Shown piece after piece: positions 13,001-24,300 of a DNA stretch of 64,000 nt (the stretch's first letter is position 1; each line of letters begins with the position of its first letter). A program made the position numbers and the translations under genes. The stretch is from Cyathus striatus (taxonomy: Eukaryota; Basidiomycota; Agaricomycetes; Agaricales; Nidulariaceae): positions 744,001 through 808,000 of the forward strand of contig JAOVFP010000002.1 of the NCBI GenBank assembly GCA_025738555.1, given 5' to 3'. The notes under the pieces are model-generated. The model was not told the DNA's origin. It did no database searches and was given only the letters and a program-made list of their open reading frames with translations.

Positions 13001-14485
13001 CTTACCCCTAGGATGCCACATACCCATGGGCATTACTCTGTACACATTCAGACAAAGTAGTTTACTATATAAATTACTCCTGTAATGTAGGTAGACTTCA
13101 GTTTCAAATCAACTATGTTTACACCCTTTCTCCCACTTGGGCCTTGAGCCAACTCTGCTATTTTGTCACTTACTCTGCTTTCTTCTAAATATGGAACTGG
13201 AAGTCCAAGGGGTGCAACACACAAGTTGAAGCCAATGTTCCACTACTCCTGTACCTGTCCACTATCTCCTTGCACCCTACTAACATGTACAAGTTACTCT
13301 GCTACTTAGACTATCTCCTCTGAGGTTCTTGTTCCTAGTGGAAAAGAACAGGATGTGACATTAGCTTAGAACCTTTATGCTGGATGGACACACCAGCAAC
13401 TTGCATTTCTTTGCATAGGACCTTCAAACACAAGATCACCTCTTCACCATATGGAGACTACATGCCTGCCTTGCAACTTCCATATTCAGTTCTTCCACCT
13501 CCACAGCAAACTCTTCAAAAACACCAAATGAAAGCTCTCAAAGGTCAGGCTGCTCTTCATCCATGTTGTGATGCCACCTGTGCATTTAGGTGTAAAATTG
13601 CACATTTCTACCATTTACAGTCTTAAATCTGTACACATTAATTAACCCCAGATAATAAATAAAGATCTATGGACTGCTACAAAATAGCAAGCCTTGTACT
13701 TATTGGTCTTTTATTTGGGTTAATATTCAACAGTTCATATCATGAAATATAGTACAAGTGCTTCTATGTCCAACCTACCATTAGCCTGGTGTGTAGGAAA
13801 AGATATTAAATATTGAAGGGACCGCTTTTCTGCCAGTCACATGACTTGTATATGTTTTAATTTCACTTTGATACCGCTAAGTTGTTTGTTTGGCATCAGG
13901 ATTGAAGTCTAACAAATAGTCAATGACATAAATATGAATTAATGAATATTTCAAAGTAATGTAGAATAGTCAATTCTTCATCAATCAGGATGATTTTGGT
14001 CTTGATCGGAAGCTAGAATTTAGTACATTCTATTCTAGTATGATAGGTCATGGTCTCACCGAGGCACCGGACTAGATAAGAACAAAACGTTAGATCAAAG
14101 ATGACAAATTTATGATGATCTACCCAAAATGAGTATGGAAAGCTGGAGCACCACACTCTAAAACATCAAAATAATTTGAGCTCTGAGTGTTGGCTCCTTG
14201 GCAGCTCACTTGTAAACCAGCATCCTTGCTTAAAGATGCAGGGCTTAGATTTATTAATTTGGTACCAAGTATGCTAGTAATAAACTATGATACTAATGAG
14301 TTGACACACTGAGGATCGAACTCAAGACCACTTGAATAGGTTGTGTAGTAACTTTAGAACAAGTTAATAATAGTTCAGAATATTAATAGCTTCTCAATTG
14401 AACTAGATGTGAAGTACCCACTGATTGTCATAGGTAGACAAAAGGAAACAATGCAGTATCTAAGCATCAGACTCTACAACTGGAA
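10061..14485. other. Intergenic, repeat debris; no supported gene
   Basis: CpGs fade out after about 11.3 kb. A TATA-like GTATATAAAGTAG at about 10977, followed by 200 bp ending near 11190, looks like the promoter part of a solo LTR, but I cannot fix its ends. A 40-bp segment near 13205-13245 (GTGCAACACACAAGTTGAAG) has a relative near 48035-48075 (GGCACAGCACACAAGCTGAA), so the two sites share a dispersed repeat. Frames at 10529-10864, 11366-11870 and 12452-12763 show no family I recognise. Near 14296-14312 the minus strand has GAGTTCGATCC, a B-box-like word, without a matching A box. Confidence 0.45.
10385..10440 (+). repeat. Copy of a dispersed short repeat (see 57560-57685)
   Basis: TTGGAGTGAGGCCCGAGCTG followed by CCAG and, 8 bp on, TACTAAG matches the core of the repeat at 57560-57685 (minus strand) and the one split at 61040/62763. 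It is diverged and only the core aligns by eye. Confidence 0.45.
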
Positions 14486-14487
14486 TA

Positions 14488-15810
14488 CAGTTGAGGACAG
14501 TCAAAGTCAGCAAATTGTGTAGCTCTCCAATGAGATTTTTTTGCAAAAAACTACCTTCAGATTTGGATTCAGTGACCTCAAATATGTTCAAAAAAGCACT
14601 TTACAAGTATTTCTCACGACTTTTTCATGTGGCCAAATTTTTTGGACAAAAAATTGAATTGTGTATACCCCTTTGAGAGCATGGGAACATGATTATGATA
14701 CAAGTGTGTACATGCTAGTGTGATACCAATGACTTGTGAAGCTTGTTGTGCAAGAGGCTTTATATTCCTCTTGAATGGAGGTGCCTCATCAGAGCTGCTA
14801 TTTAATGATATGACCTCTCAATCATCAAAAGCAGAATTGCTTGATTGTGGAGCAAGAGGTTTCAAGAAAGAATCAAGCTGGGTTTGTCCTGCAAATTTCT
14901 TTTTGTAACAGCATTGTGTATGAGCTAACTTGCTCATAACATCTGGACCTTTAGTATATTGTTTAGGATGCTCTAATACTTGTAAGAATTATTTTTATTG
15001 TGTAAATTGTGCATTCACCTTTTCTTTGTGCCTCCTTCAACTTTAACAAATATGGCATGTGCCATATCAATCAGGGTCTCTGTTACCTGTAAGGGTCTCA
15101 ACATTTAATAAATCCTTATCAAGTGTATTATCATCATCAGAGTCCATTACTGCTGTGTCCTCCTTCCTCCAACCCACTTTCATGCTGTCCAAAATCTCTG
15201 GCAGCTCCTCATCTGTAATATCTGCATGCATTTGATTTGTTGAATGCACACTCACATCACTTGATGCATCCAAAGGAGATGGAGTGCTGTTCCTCAAACC
15301 AAGTAAATTGGTTCTTTGTTTCTTTGGTGGACAACTTCAACATTTACTCATGCTGGTAATGTGCTCAATAGCAGTCTTAGAATTCAATAGTTAGTATACT
15401 TAATCTCTCAGTGAACAATAGCAAATATATCTAGTGGTTCTTGATAGCAAACATAGCTTACAGGCATCATTGCATGTGTTTGTCAGTATTGATTAACCAC
15501 AAAACTCAACTTTTATTTTATTTTTTACTCAACACCCACCACACAAGCATGCCTAATACTTTTTAAATAGTATGTTCATAACAAATGGAGGTCTTCGGCG
15601 ATTTTTCTGAGAATTATGCTAATTATTTACATGTGGCCAAATTTTTTGGGCATAAAAAAACAAAAACTTAATTTTAGAAAGAACCACTCGTAGGAATCTC
15701 ATGAAACTAGTATGGATTGAAAGCTATTTGAAGCTTCTTTCAATCCCGAAGAAGTCCGAGGCTAAAAAAATTCATCTAATTTTTTTGCTGATTTTGACTG
15801 TCCTCAACTG
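14488..15810. mobile_element. Tc1/mariner-like non-autonomous DNA element, 1.32 kb
   Basis: The left end CAGTTGAGGACAGTCAAA (14488 on) is repeated inverted at the right end, ending at 15810; 26 of the first 27 bases agree. Both ends are flanked by TA (14486-14487 and 15811-15812), the target site of Tc1/mariner/pogo elements. Inside are two direct copies of CATGTGGCCAAATTTTTTGG (about 14624 and 15640). The only long frame (15067-15297, minus) is Asp/Glu-rich, without transposase motifs, so the element cannot move itself. The super-family call rests on the ends and TA duplication only. Confidence 0.75.
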
Positions 15811-16134
15811 TACTATGTGCAACATCCAAGTTTAGTTCATCATGATCAAACAAATGACAGTATCTATTGCAGGTATGCTCGGATGAAAATTTATCAAATG
15901 CAGAGCCAATATTTCTGGCACCAAATAAATTTGCTTCATCCTCAAGAAGCCTGTAGTAAAAAATTGTTAAGGGGGAACATTGAATTCCTGTACATAAATG
16001 TACTCACAGTTCAGTCATGATCTGTGGGTCAGATAACAGTGTCGAGCTTCCTGCACAGTGTCAAAATTCCACCAAATTATTGCAATTGTAGGTACATACC
16101 TTGAAGATCAGAAATATACACCAATCCACCTATT
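15811..16134. other. Intergenic, nothing recognised
   Basis: AT-rich sequence between the inverted-repeat element and the hAT-like fragment. A 67-codon plus-strand frame at 15817-16020 has no recognisable family and low-complexity composition. Confidence 0.5.
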
Positions 16135-16767
16135 TTATTGTACTGCACATGCTGAGTAAGATAAAAACTCGGCAGTAGAGTAAAGTGGGTCCACTTCTGC
16201 AAGTAATGGTTTTGCAGAACTGCTGTGTATGAATTTGATAAATTCAGCACTTCCTCCATCATCTTCAATCAACTCCTCAACCAGATAGACTCTCCGCATT
16301 GTTGTTGTTTTTCCCCCAGATTTGGTAGCTGTGGAATCATGAATGTTCAACTTCTGCAGCATGGGGAACAATGGCAGCAATTTTGAGAGTGAACTCTTTC
16401 AAGGTATGAAATCCAATGATTCTGTTCCACCAGGCCTTTGCATCCACCTCCCCTCCTGCAAAAGGCTTCTCTCCAGTAGAATAGGACTGTATGTCCTGGA
16501 TCAACTGCTCTGCTTCTGCTTTCTGCTAACCCCACTTTCTTGCAATATCTAGTGCAAGCCAAAATGCATCCTTAACTGTATGTGAATGTATTGGCACAAT
16601 GGGTGGAGAAACAAAGCAAGCCAGTGTAGATTGGTGTTCATAGCATGAAAGTAGTGTGTTACAGTTCTTTTTGCATGCTGGAGAAAGTCCTTATCTTTGA
16701 AATCAGCTTCACTAAGATTATTAATCTGCCAGTGTGCCCAAATCAACTGTATCATGCAGTCAGCCAA
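16135..16767 (-). pseudogene. hAT-like transposase C-terminal fragment
   Basis: Read on the minus strand from 16767, the frame gives MIQLIWAHWQINNLSEADF and then HAMNTNLHWLALFLHPLCQY, typical of the region just before the dimerisation domain in a group of hAT-like transposases of Agaricomycetes. Two further frames (16562-16347 and 16380-16135) continue it with shifts, so the reading frame is broken. No N-terminal half is seen. The family call is from remembered sequence character and is moderate; that it is a transposon relic is more certain. Confidence 0.5.
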
Positions 16768-16879
16768 TGTAGCATTCTTGGACTCTGTGTCCCCAATTAC
16801 ATCGACTAGGGGCTTACAAATCCGAATGAATTCATTGTTATGTTAGCTAAGTCTAATTACAATATATAAGTAGTTTATG

Positions 16880-17285
16880 TTAGCTAGAGGAGAGCAAGGG
16901 GCTGCCAACTTTTTGAGTTACTGAAAAGTTATAACTTGAATGAAACTTAAGAACTTGACTTTCACTGGAAAAATATAAGGTAGTAACTTAACTTGATCTG
17001 AGGGAACTCAACTTTCACTCAAAAAAAAAATAGGCAAGGGACTTAAGTTTACTTGAGAGAACTCAACTTTCACCAAAAAATAAAAAGCAAGGAACTTAAG
17101 TCCACTCAAGGGAACTCAACTTTCACAAAACAAAATAATCAGGGAACTCAAGTCCACTCAAAATAAGAAAATGGCCACAAAAAGTTAAGTGAGCTCAATA
17201 GTGGAACTTGACTATAACTTAAGTGAGACTTGACTTTAACTCAAAAAATTTGACAGGAACTCGAAAAGTTTGCAGCCCACACAAT
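16880..17285. repeat. Degenerate ~55-bp tandem repeat (GAACTCAACTTTCA)
   Basis: GAACTCAACTTTCAC recurs near 17005, 17063 and 17114, each followed by an A-run and then (A/G)GGAACTTAAGT(C/T)(C/T)ACT. Looser copies flank these. The palindromic word ACTTAAGT is shared with the array at 46920-47225. No coding function. Confidence 0.7.
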
Positions 17286-18594
17286 AGAATATAATCTTAC
17301 TTTCTTATCCTGTTATAATTAACTGAATTGTTTTTGATCATTTTACTGATATCATGTTATGATTAGGGATCAAATTGTGGACTTTGTTCTATGATATATA
17401 AAGGGCAGTGATATTTATATAACAAACTCTACAGATGGTTTGTCATAAGTATGACCATGCTTAAACTCACTGTCATATATGAACAGTTTAGTATTTTCAA
17501 GTAAATCAAAGTGCTGAAGATAAGTAATTTATATAAATATAGTTTGTAGTTATTAATATGTATTAACCTGATTGCAACCTTACAGTCAACTTGCTAGCTG
17601 GTTGGTTCAAGGTGTTGAATAAATCTTGCAATGAGGCTCCATTCTTATTGCTCAAAATTGAAAACTTGCAATGGATAAAGCAGCTGTGACTCCTACTTCT
17701 CTTTCATCCTGTCTGTGGATGAGTGCAGTGCTTTCTAACCATCTGTCAGGATGTAGGTTAGATATAGTAATGGATTATTGGAAACACACATGTTCTACTA
17801 ACCTAATACACACATCCTATTTAATCTTACTCCAGATCAGAAGAGCCTGAGAATGAATGATTACTTTCACTCAGTGCACCAATGATGTGAGCATTGAACA
17901 AAAATCTAGTTAGTCAATGAATCCGGGTGACTAGTAACATTCAAGCACTGATAGCTCTAAGACCAACTTTCCAGTTCTAATTAGCTATTTGATCCTTGAC
18001 TATACATGTCAGGTGTCAAGTCTTATTGGTCCACAAGGCTTGCAATAGAAGTTATTCTTAGGCAAGTGTCACTGGCCTTTATATATTTAACTCACAATTA
18101 GAGTTTCTATTGAGAAGTGATATCAAGGTCTCTGGCATGCATACTTCTCCATATGACCAGGGCAGCATCTTTACTCTGAAAAATGATGCATCATCCTTTA
18201 TGAGGTGCAATGACAAGTGACAAACACAGCCTTTTTATGACTCATAGAATTGTGGGAAGATATGAAGTATGACACCTTACACAGTGTGGAAGCCCCTGCC
18301 ACATGTGTGAAAGTCTGGGTCACACATATGGAAATAAGATTGAGTGGAAGAGTGTTTAAATAAGAACTAGAATTATTTCAATAATAGCAATCAAATATAA
18401 TAGTCACAGGTGTTGTGTGTGACACCTGTTGAGAGGGGTTTTTTTTTTGTTGTCAAACTTTCAGTGTATGCATCGTTCATGCCTCCCACAACATGTTCTG
18501 GTCATGACCAGAAATTCCTCAATAATGTCCCAAATCATGTTCTCATGAATAGACCATCATATTATTACATCACTGATTGCCTTTTCATTTGCAG
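17286..18594. other. Intergenic; nothing recognised except a small hairpin
   Basis: AT-rich and CpG-free. ACAGGTGT and ACACCTGT face each other at about 18405-18428, followed by a T-run. The end (18575-18594) is a pyrimidine tract and TTTGCAG, which reads as the 3' splice site of the decayed gene that follows. Confidence 0.45.
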
Positions 18595-19437
18595 ACCTTT
18601 ACGAAGGATTATATCAAGAGTAATGCTGCCATGTTGCACAAGAATGATTGGGTGGATGTCTCAATCCTACAAGAGTTCATGGAAGACTGGGGTGGATTGA
18701 CACATCAGGCCATCACAGTTACATCATCACCTGCTTCTTCTCCCATGCTGTCAGCAACCCCAATAGAATCTTCATATGCACATGTCAAATCTGAGACAGT
18801 GGAAGTCAAACTGGAGTCAGTTGATCTAACTGTAGTGCCACCTCCTACCATCTCAATTAGAACTTGTGTAACCAGGAGGAATAGTCAGGAAGTAATTGAG
18901 ATTTTGGATTCTTCAGATGAAGATTTGGATTCTGATGCTGGTGAGTAAATTTGAAGACTGAGTAAAATATGAATACTGGTATCCTGTGATAGATGTCAAA
19001 AGCATTGTTGCTCTGGACCCTGTCAATTTGGATGCATCTGAATCAGATGATGATCTAAGCATTGATTCAGATACAATGCCAACTGTTTGGTTGGATGATG
19101 ATGTCAGGACCACTAAGGTCATTTCCAGGCTGACAGCTATCAACAAACATGTTGATGTAGAAGTTGTCAAGTATGTGAAGGGCATCCCTACAGCCTGACC
19201 TGTTCTGCAGCAGGCAACTGCATATGTTCTCAATCTTAGTGATGAGAAATATGACATTAGGGATGAGGAGGGAAAGCTGGTTTGAATTGACACATTAATA
19301 AAGAATAAGGTATGCTTTAAGTACCCACATCACCACAATTTAACACTCATAGTTCACTTTTTGCAGGACAGGGATTCATGGCAGGGTACCAGTGGGTACT
19401 CAGATTCTTCTGCAAATATTCTTAATATACCTTGGAT
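18595..19437 (+). pseudogene. 5' part of a decayed spliced gene, possibly transposon-encoded
   Basis: An acceptor (TTTGCAG, to 18594) opens a frame beginning TFTKDYIKSNAAMLHKNDWV. It runs to 18936, skips an intron (GTGAGT..ATAG) and continues with DVKSIVALDPVNLD from 18993, an acidic stretch, and TTKVISRLTAINKHVDVEVV. Two in-frame TGA codons (19196-19198 and about 19283) interrupt it. Another intron (GTATGC..TTGCAG, about 19310-19366) precedes DRDSWQGTSGYSD, and the frame ends at a TAG (19438-19440). I recall this layout from large hypothetical proteins of Agaricomycetes that travel with transposons, but I cannot name the family. The continuation lies at 21970-22675, beyond an insertion. Confidence 0.55.
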
Positions 19438-19538
19438 CTAGTGAAGTTCTCTGTTGTTGCTTGTGTCTATCTTGCCGAGGTGTTTGGGCATGCACACATG
19501 CTGACCAAGATCTTCTTTGCATTAATCGTCATGAACTG

Positions 19539-20215
19539 GTGTAGGGAACCCTGCCAGCCTATGTACAAAACTACCTAATATACATAGTCCACCGGTCCCT
19601 GTATTTACATTGACCAATTACAACTTACCTTACTCATTATACCCTGATCTTGGAACCCTAACAATATTCCACACCCTTGATTATCCTGAAGATCACTACA
19701 AATTTTGATGAAGTCTGCACTGTTACTAATTGATCAGTCATTACTCAGCAAGCACTAAAGTTAACACACTGAGTAGTATCCTAAAAACTGATGCACCAAA
19801 GTAAACACTGTACCAAAAGGCACATGACTCAGCACTGACCAATCACAACACCTGGCAAAGTGCTCACATCAATATTACTTTATCTGATGCTGCCACAACC
19901 ATTATTTAGTGTATTATTAATTATGGCACATTTTTCTACCTAGGAAGTTCTAAAAAGTATATAAACCCCTCTCATGTAGCTACATCCCTCAGTCAATTCC
20001 AGTTTGATTCACACTGACCATTCATCTGCTGTTCACACTAAGCTTCTAGCTGTAGAAACTTAGTGTACTTCTGTTCTTATCTGCTTAACACTCATTACTG
20101 CTCAATATTATTACCAGTTAAAGCTCTTGCACAGGCAAGAACTTTAACTAACTTCGCATTTTCCACCCAAAACATTTCAAAAAACACCTTCACTACTCCT
20201 CTTAAAACCCCATAC
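19539..20215. mobile_element. Probable solo LTR
   Basis: A block beginning near TGTAGGGAACCCTGCC carries a TATA box (GTATATAAACCCCTC, about 19958) followed by some 200 bp without coding content, the usual layout of an LTR promoter and R region. No gag or pol adjoins. It sits between two parts of one decayed gene, so it was inserted. The exact ends and the 5-bp duplication could not be identified. Confidence 0.35.
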
Positions 20216-20249
20216 AAGTCTCAATAATTGAGCTCTTTACACTTAGCCA

Positions 20250-21510
20250 TGTGTTCTGTACAGAATCTGTGTGGAATCCATACAGAATTTTCAGAATCCA
20301 TGCGGAATCTGCACAGATTTTTTTCATTTTGGCAGAGGTTTTTTTGGGTCTGCAGATTCTGCACAGATTCTGAAAATTCCATACAGATTACACAGAATTC
20401 CTCAGAATTCTGCATTACAGACCTGAAAATTCTGTACAGATTCTGTACAGAATCTTATTATACTTATTTCCTTGTGTGTGACACTCTGCATTAAGCATGA
20501 CACTATGCATTGAGTGTGACACTAGGTGTTGAGTGTGACACTATATGTTAAATGTGACACTATGCATTAAGTGTGACACTATGCATTAAGCATGACACTA
20601 AGTGTTGAGTGTGATGCTAGGTGTTGAGTGTGACACTATGCATTAAGCACGACACTAAGTGTTGAGTGTGACACTAGGTGTTGAGTGCGACACTATATGT
20701 TAAATGTGACACTATACATTAAATGTGACACTATGCATTAAGCATGACACTAAGTGTTGAGTGTGACACTAGGTGTTGAGTGTAACACTATACATTAAGC
20801 GTGACACTATGCATTAAGCATGACACTATGCATTAAGCATGACACTATGCATTAAGTGTGACTCTATGCATTAAGTGTGACACTAGGTGTTGAGTGTGAC
20901 ACTAGGTGTTGAGTGTGACACTAGGTGTTGAGTGTGACACTATACATTAAGCATGACTCTATGCATTAAGCATGACACTATGCATTAAGTGTGACTCTAT
21001 GCATTAAGTGTGACACTATGCATTAAGAGTGACACTATGCGTTAAGTGTGACACTAGGTGTTGAGTGTGACACTATATGTTAAATGTGACACTATGCATT
21101 AAGTGTGACACTATGCATTAGGTGTGACTCTCTGCATTAACTATGACACTATGCATTGAGTGTATCACAGATTTTCATGTAGTGTCACACTTTTTACAAA
21201 GCATTACACTTGGCACCTGTGACAAGACAGCATTGGAGACAAGATGATGGTAGGGATGAGATGAGATTATGAATTAACAGTTTTAATAGTATTCATTGTG
21301 ATTTGAAACAGGAAAATTACGGTATTAAATAGATCTTACAGATTCTGCATAAATCCACACAGAATCCATGCAGAATATATATGGATTCTGTATAGAATAA
21401 TCACCTCTAATAATAATAATAGCCACTATATAAATTCTGTATGGTATCTATACAGGTCTGTATGGGTCTGTATGGATCCGTACAGATCCATACAGACCTC
21501 TTGGGGGAGT
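20250..21510. mobile_element. Fold-back element with CAGATTCTG arms around a minisatellite
   Basis: Both flanks of the 19-bp minisatellite are dense in self-complementary words: GCACAGATT, CAGATTCTG, GAATCTGTGTGGA and TCTGTACAGA fill 20255-20455, and CAGATTCTGCATAAATCCAC plus TCTGTATGGATCCGTACAGA fill 21338-21505. The left arm pairs with itself and with the right arm. This is the layout of fold-back transposons, which have long arms made of short repeats, but no target duplication was found. Confidence 0.5.
20478..21165. repeat. 19-bp minisatellite, about 36 copies, three monomer types
   Basis: The unit is TGACACTATGCATTAAGTG. Three main types occur: CTATGCATTAAG, CTAGGTGTTGAG and CTATATGTTAAA, mixed and in short runs, with GTG/GCA/GCG variants at the join. 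The type order differs along the array, as expected from repeated unequal exchange. Related words (AAGTGTGACAT) also occur at 45885-45990. Confidence 0.9.
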
Positions 21511-21969
21511 GTAAATTACTGCAATAATCCTATAAGACTTGTACTATACTTCAACACTCCTCAAGAAACTTGACAACTTGTTTAGAACACCAGTGACAGA
21601 TTGGACACTGTCACACTCCATACTCAACAAGTACACCTTCAGACAAGTAGTCACCTTACACTGGACTATGATATGAGTAAGGAGCTCATCAATACTCAGC
21701 TGAATGCTTGAAAAATGAAAGGAGCTTCACCTGCAAAGCAAACAACAATGTATGTCATTTTTCTATATGTGGTCTGCATATTGTGTTACTGAGTGAGCAA
21801 TATTAGATATTCCCACATTCTTAACACACATTGGCCATTGTTATGCTCTAAAACCTGAAAGAATAAGCCATGTGATGGAAAACCAGTTATGAGGCTACAG
21901 TGACAGGTATGCAAAACTTGTGATTACATTAGCAGGTTTTAATGTTTAAAATAGCACCAAGCTGGTAAC

Positions 21970-22675
21970 AGCTCTCAATTCTTCATTGGCTGCAGCAAAT
22001 GGACACCAGAAGACCATTGGCATCAAGCATTGTCCATTTGGGACTTTGTTGACAAAGATATACTTATCTCACTGTTTGATATGGGCTGTGTTTCAGGCTC
22101 TAACATTCATGACACTGATCCCTGCCCACATATTATCTCAGCAAAAATTGGTGGTTGTGTAAACCATTGCCATGTGTTTTATTGTTTTAATTCTGGGTCC
22201 TTGTGTTTGACATGTTATTATAGCATATGCACACATTGTTAATGGAAAGGCAGCTCTCAGCAAAATGAAGCGACATCCATGCAAAGCCTATAGGACTATG
22301 TTTGTCCCTCATGATGAGCTGATTTGAATGGCTGTAGTTATTCATAAACCTGAATCTTAATTCAGGCATAATCACCCACTCATGCCACACACAAGGCTGT
22401 CCTATGAGGTAAAGGACATCTACCATGAGTGTATTCTGGCCACTGGTATTTGGAGGTCATCAGTTCAAAGCATTAAGAATGGTATGTGTTCTTAGCAATA
22501 TTATAGCCAATTCTCAAACTAACACAAGGCATGATAGCATCTTCAACAAAGGTCATTTTAGATGGAAAGACTCCTGCCCTCTTTGATGATAGTCTTATGG
22601 ATCAATGCTGGAAGAAAGATTTGATTACAAAGATGAAAGTGGAACATTCACCTGGTGGCCTCAGTATAAATGGTA
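21970..22675 (+). pseudogene. 3' part of the decayed spliced gene split by insertion
   Basis: Frames give SQFFIGCSKWTPEDHWHQAL, then CPHIISAKIGGCVNHC, then from about 22240 KMKRHPCKAYRTMFVPHDEL and HNHPLMPHTRLSYEVKDIYH, and after another intron (GTATGTGTTC..) DGKTPALFDDSLMDQCWKKD, ending at a donor near 22672. The Cys/His spacing (HC, HPC, HNHP) suggests a zinc-binding domain like WRKY/GCM1/FLYWCH domains of Mutator-like transposases; this is inference. TGA and TAA codons interrupt it, one TGA standing just before MAVVIHKPES. It matches in character the piece at 18595-19437, and the LTR and fold-back element lie exactly between them. Confidence 0.5.
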
Positions 22676-24084
22676 AGCATATTCCCACTACCTTTTAAGG
22701 TAGTTGGGTTATAGGGTGGTCTCAATCTCCCTATAAGGTGATTTCAGTATTTTGAACAAGATCTGAGTCTGATTGGCTAGAGCCCTGTGATGATCTGTGA
22801 CCAAAGATGTGTTGGCTTGTTCCAAGTGGTTTTTTTACCTCTCTCCATTATCTTCATTCCCTCTTGTTTTCAGTTTCTGGCTCTTTCTTTCTTTTGCCCC
22901 TCATTTTCTTTTTCATTTATACATAGTCCTAGGATATTCAATGCCACTGGTTCATACCATCAATTTCTATGGTTCAAAAGTTACACTGTTCTGTTAGGCT
23001 GTAAGAGTGGTGGTGGATACTGTTAAGATGGTGGAGAGTGGGTTGGTGTAGGTGGGTTAATTTATTTTGTTTTTCAGTGTACATAAGGTATAAATATATG
23101 GAACCAAGTTTATGCAATGTTTTCTGTAGTAGGAGTCTAGGACATTGTCATTCAAGGTAATAGATACCTTAGGTGTTCGGCAGGAAGTGACTTTATTTGT
23201 ACCTAGCACCTGGGGGTCGAGGGATACTGATTGTATGTATTCCTACAAACTCCTATGATATGGGATGTACAGTAAAGACTGTAAATGGGTGATGAACTGT
23301 GGGGCTTTGCTAGGTTTGCTTAGAACTTGGCCTGTGACTGGTGTGGTACAGTGAAGGCTGTAAATAAGAGATGAACTGTGGGAGTTTCTAGAGTATACAG
23401 CTAAAGCTGTATATGGTAACAACAACTGCTAGAAACACTAGGAAAGCTTGTATGTACAGTGAAGGCTGTATATAAAGATTGGTGCTGTGGTGAAGGTCAA
23501 AACAAAGTTGAGGGCCTTGGTTGTTTCTGACTGTAGCTTGGTGGCTGCAGTGCATAAACTAATATGTGCTGCTACTGAATAGATATGATAAAAGTGACGT
23601 TGAGATTTGATATGTTGAGTTGAGCTGTGTTATGTTGAGTTGAGTTGAGTTACATTGAGATTACTGTGAATATATTTATACAGTGAGTTGAGCTGTGTTG
23701 TTTACATTACTAATAGGACCGAAGAAAAGCACAATAGATTCTGTATCTAATGTGTAAGAATAACTACTTGGGATGAACAGGTGAGTAAGATCCTAGCTAG
23801 TGGCAGGCTATTTGGTAATGGATAAAACTACTGTCTAAGACTCAATTCCTCTCTCCTTTTATGCTCTTTTCCTCCTACTGCTGACTAATCCTATCCAAAA
23901 CCAATCCTGCATTGTCCTTCAAATTTGGTAATGGTAGATCCATTGTCTTGAGGTGGAGGCTGTGCAGAACAATGGTGTTCAAGGAGATGAGTCAGGTCTT
24001 GAACAATGGTGACAGAAATAGTATTACATTGTTCTGGCGATGAACAATGGAATTCTATTTATAGATCCCAGCAAACAATGGGCA

Positions 24085-24300
24085 TGAAGACAATGGGTGA
24101 ATAGGAGGACATTGTTCTGCACAATGGGTGCAAAAGAACAATGGAGTCCTATTACTAGAAACAATGGCATATCCTTGGTAAGCGAATGCATAGGCATTGT
24201 TCTGAACAATGGGTGTGAAGAACAATGGAGTTCTATTATTAGAAACAATGGCATGTCCTTGGTAATTGAATGCATAGGCATTGTTCTTGAACAATGGTGA
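24085..24300. repeat. 84-85-bp tandem repeat rich in CATTGTTC/GAACAATG
   Basis: CATTGTTCT starts units at 24110, 24195 and 24279. Each unit holds an inverted pair CATTGTTCTG-AACAATGG and two more ACAATGG words, so every copy can fold into a hairpin. Outlying ACAATGG words start at about 23968. Confidence 0.75.

Noticed and set aside
14290..14312. tRNA or tRNA-derived SINE on the minus strand (GAGTTCGATCC)
   Set aside because: Only a B-box-like word is present; no A box at the right distance and no cloverleaf could be drawn.
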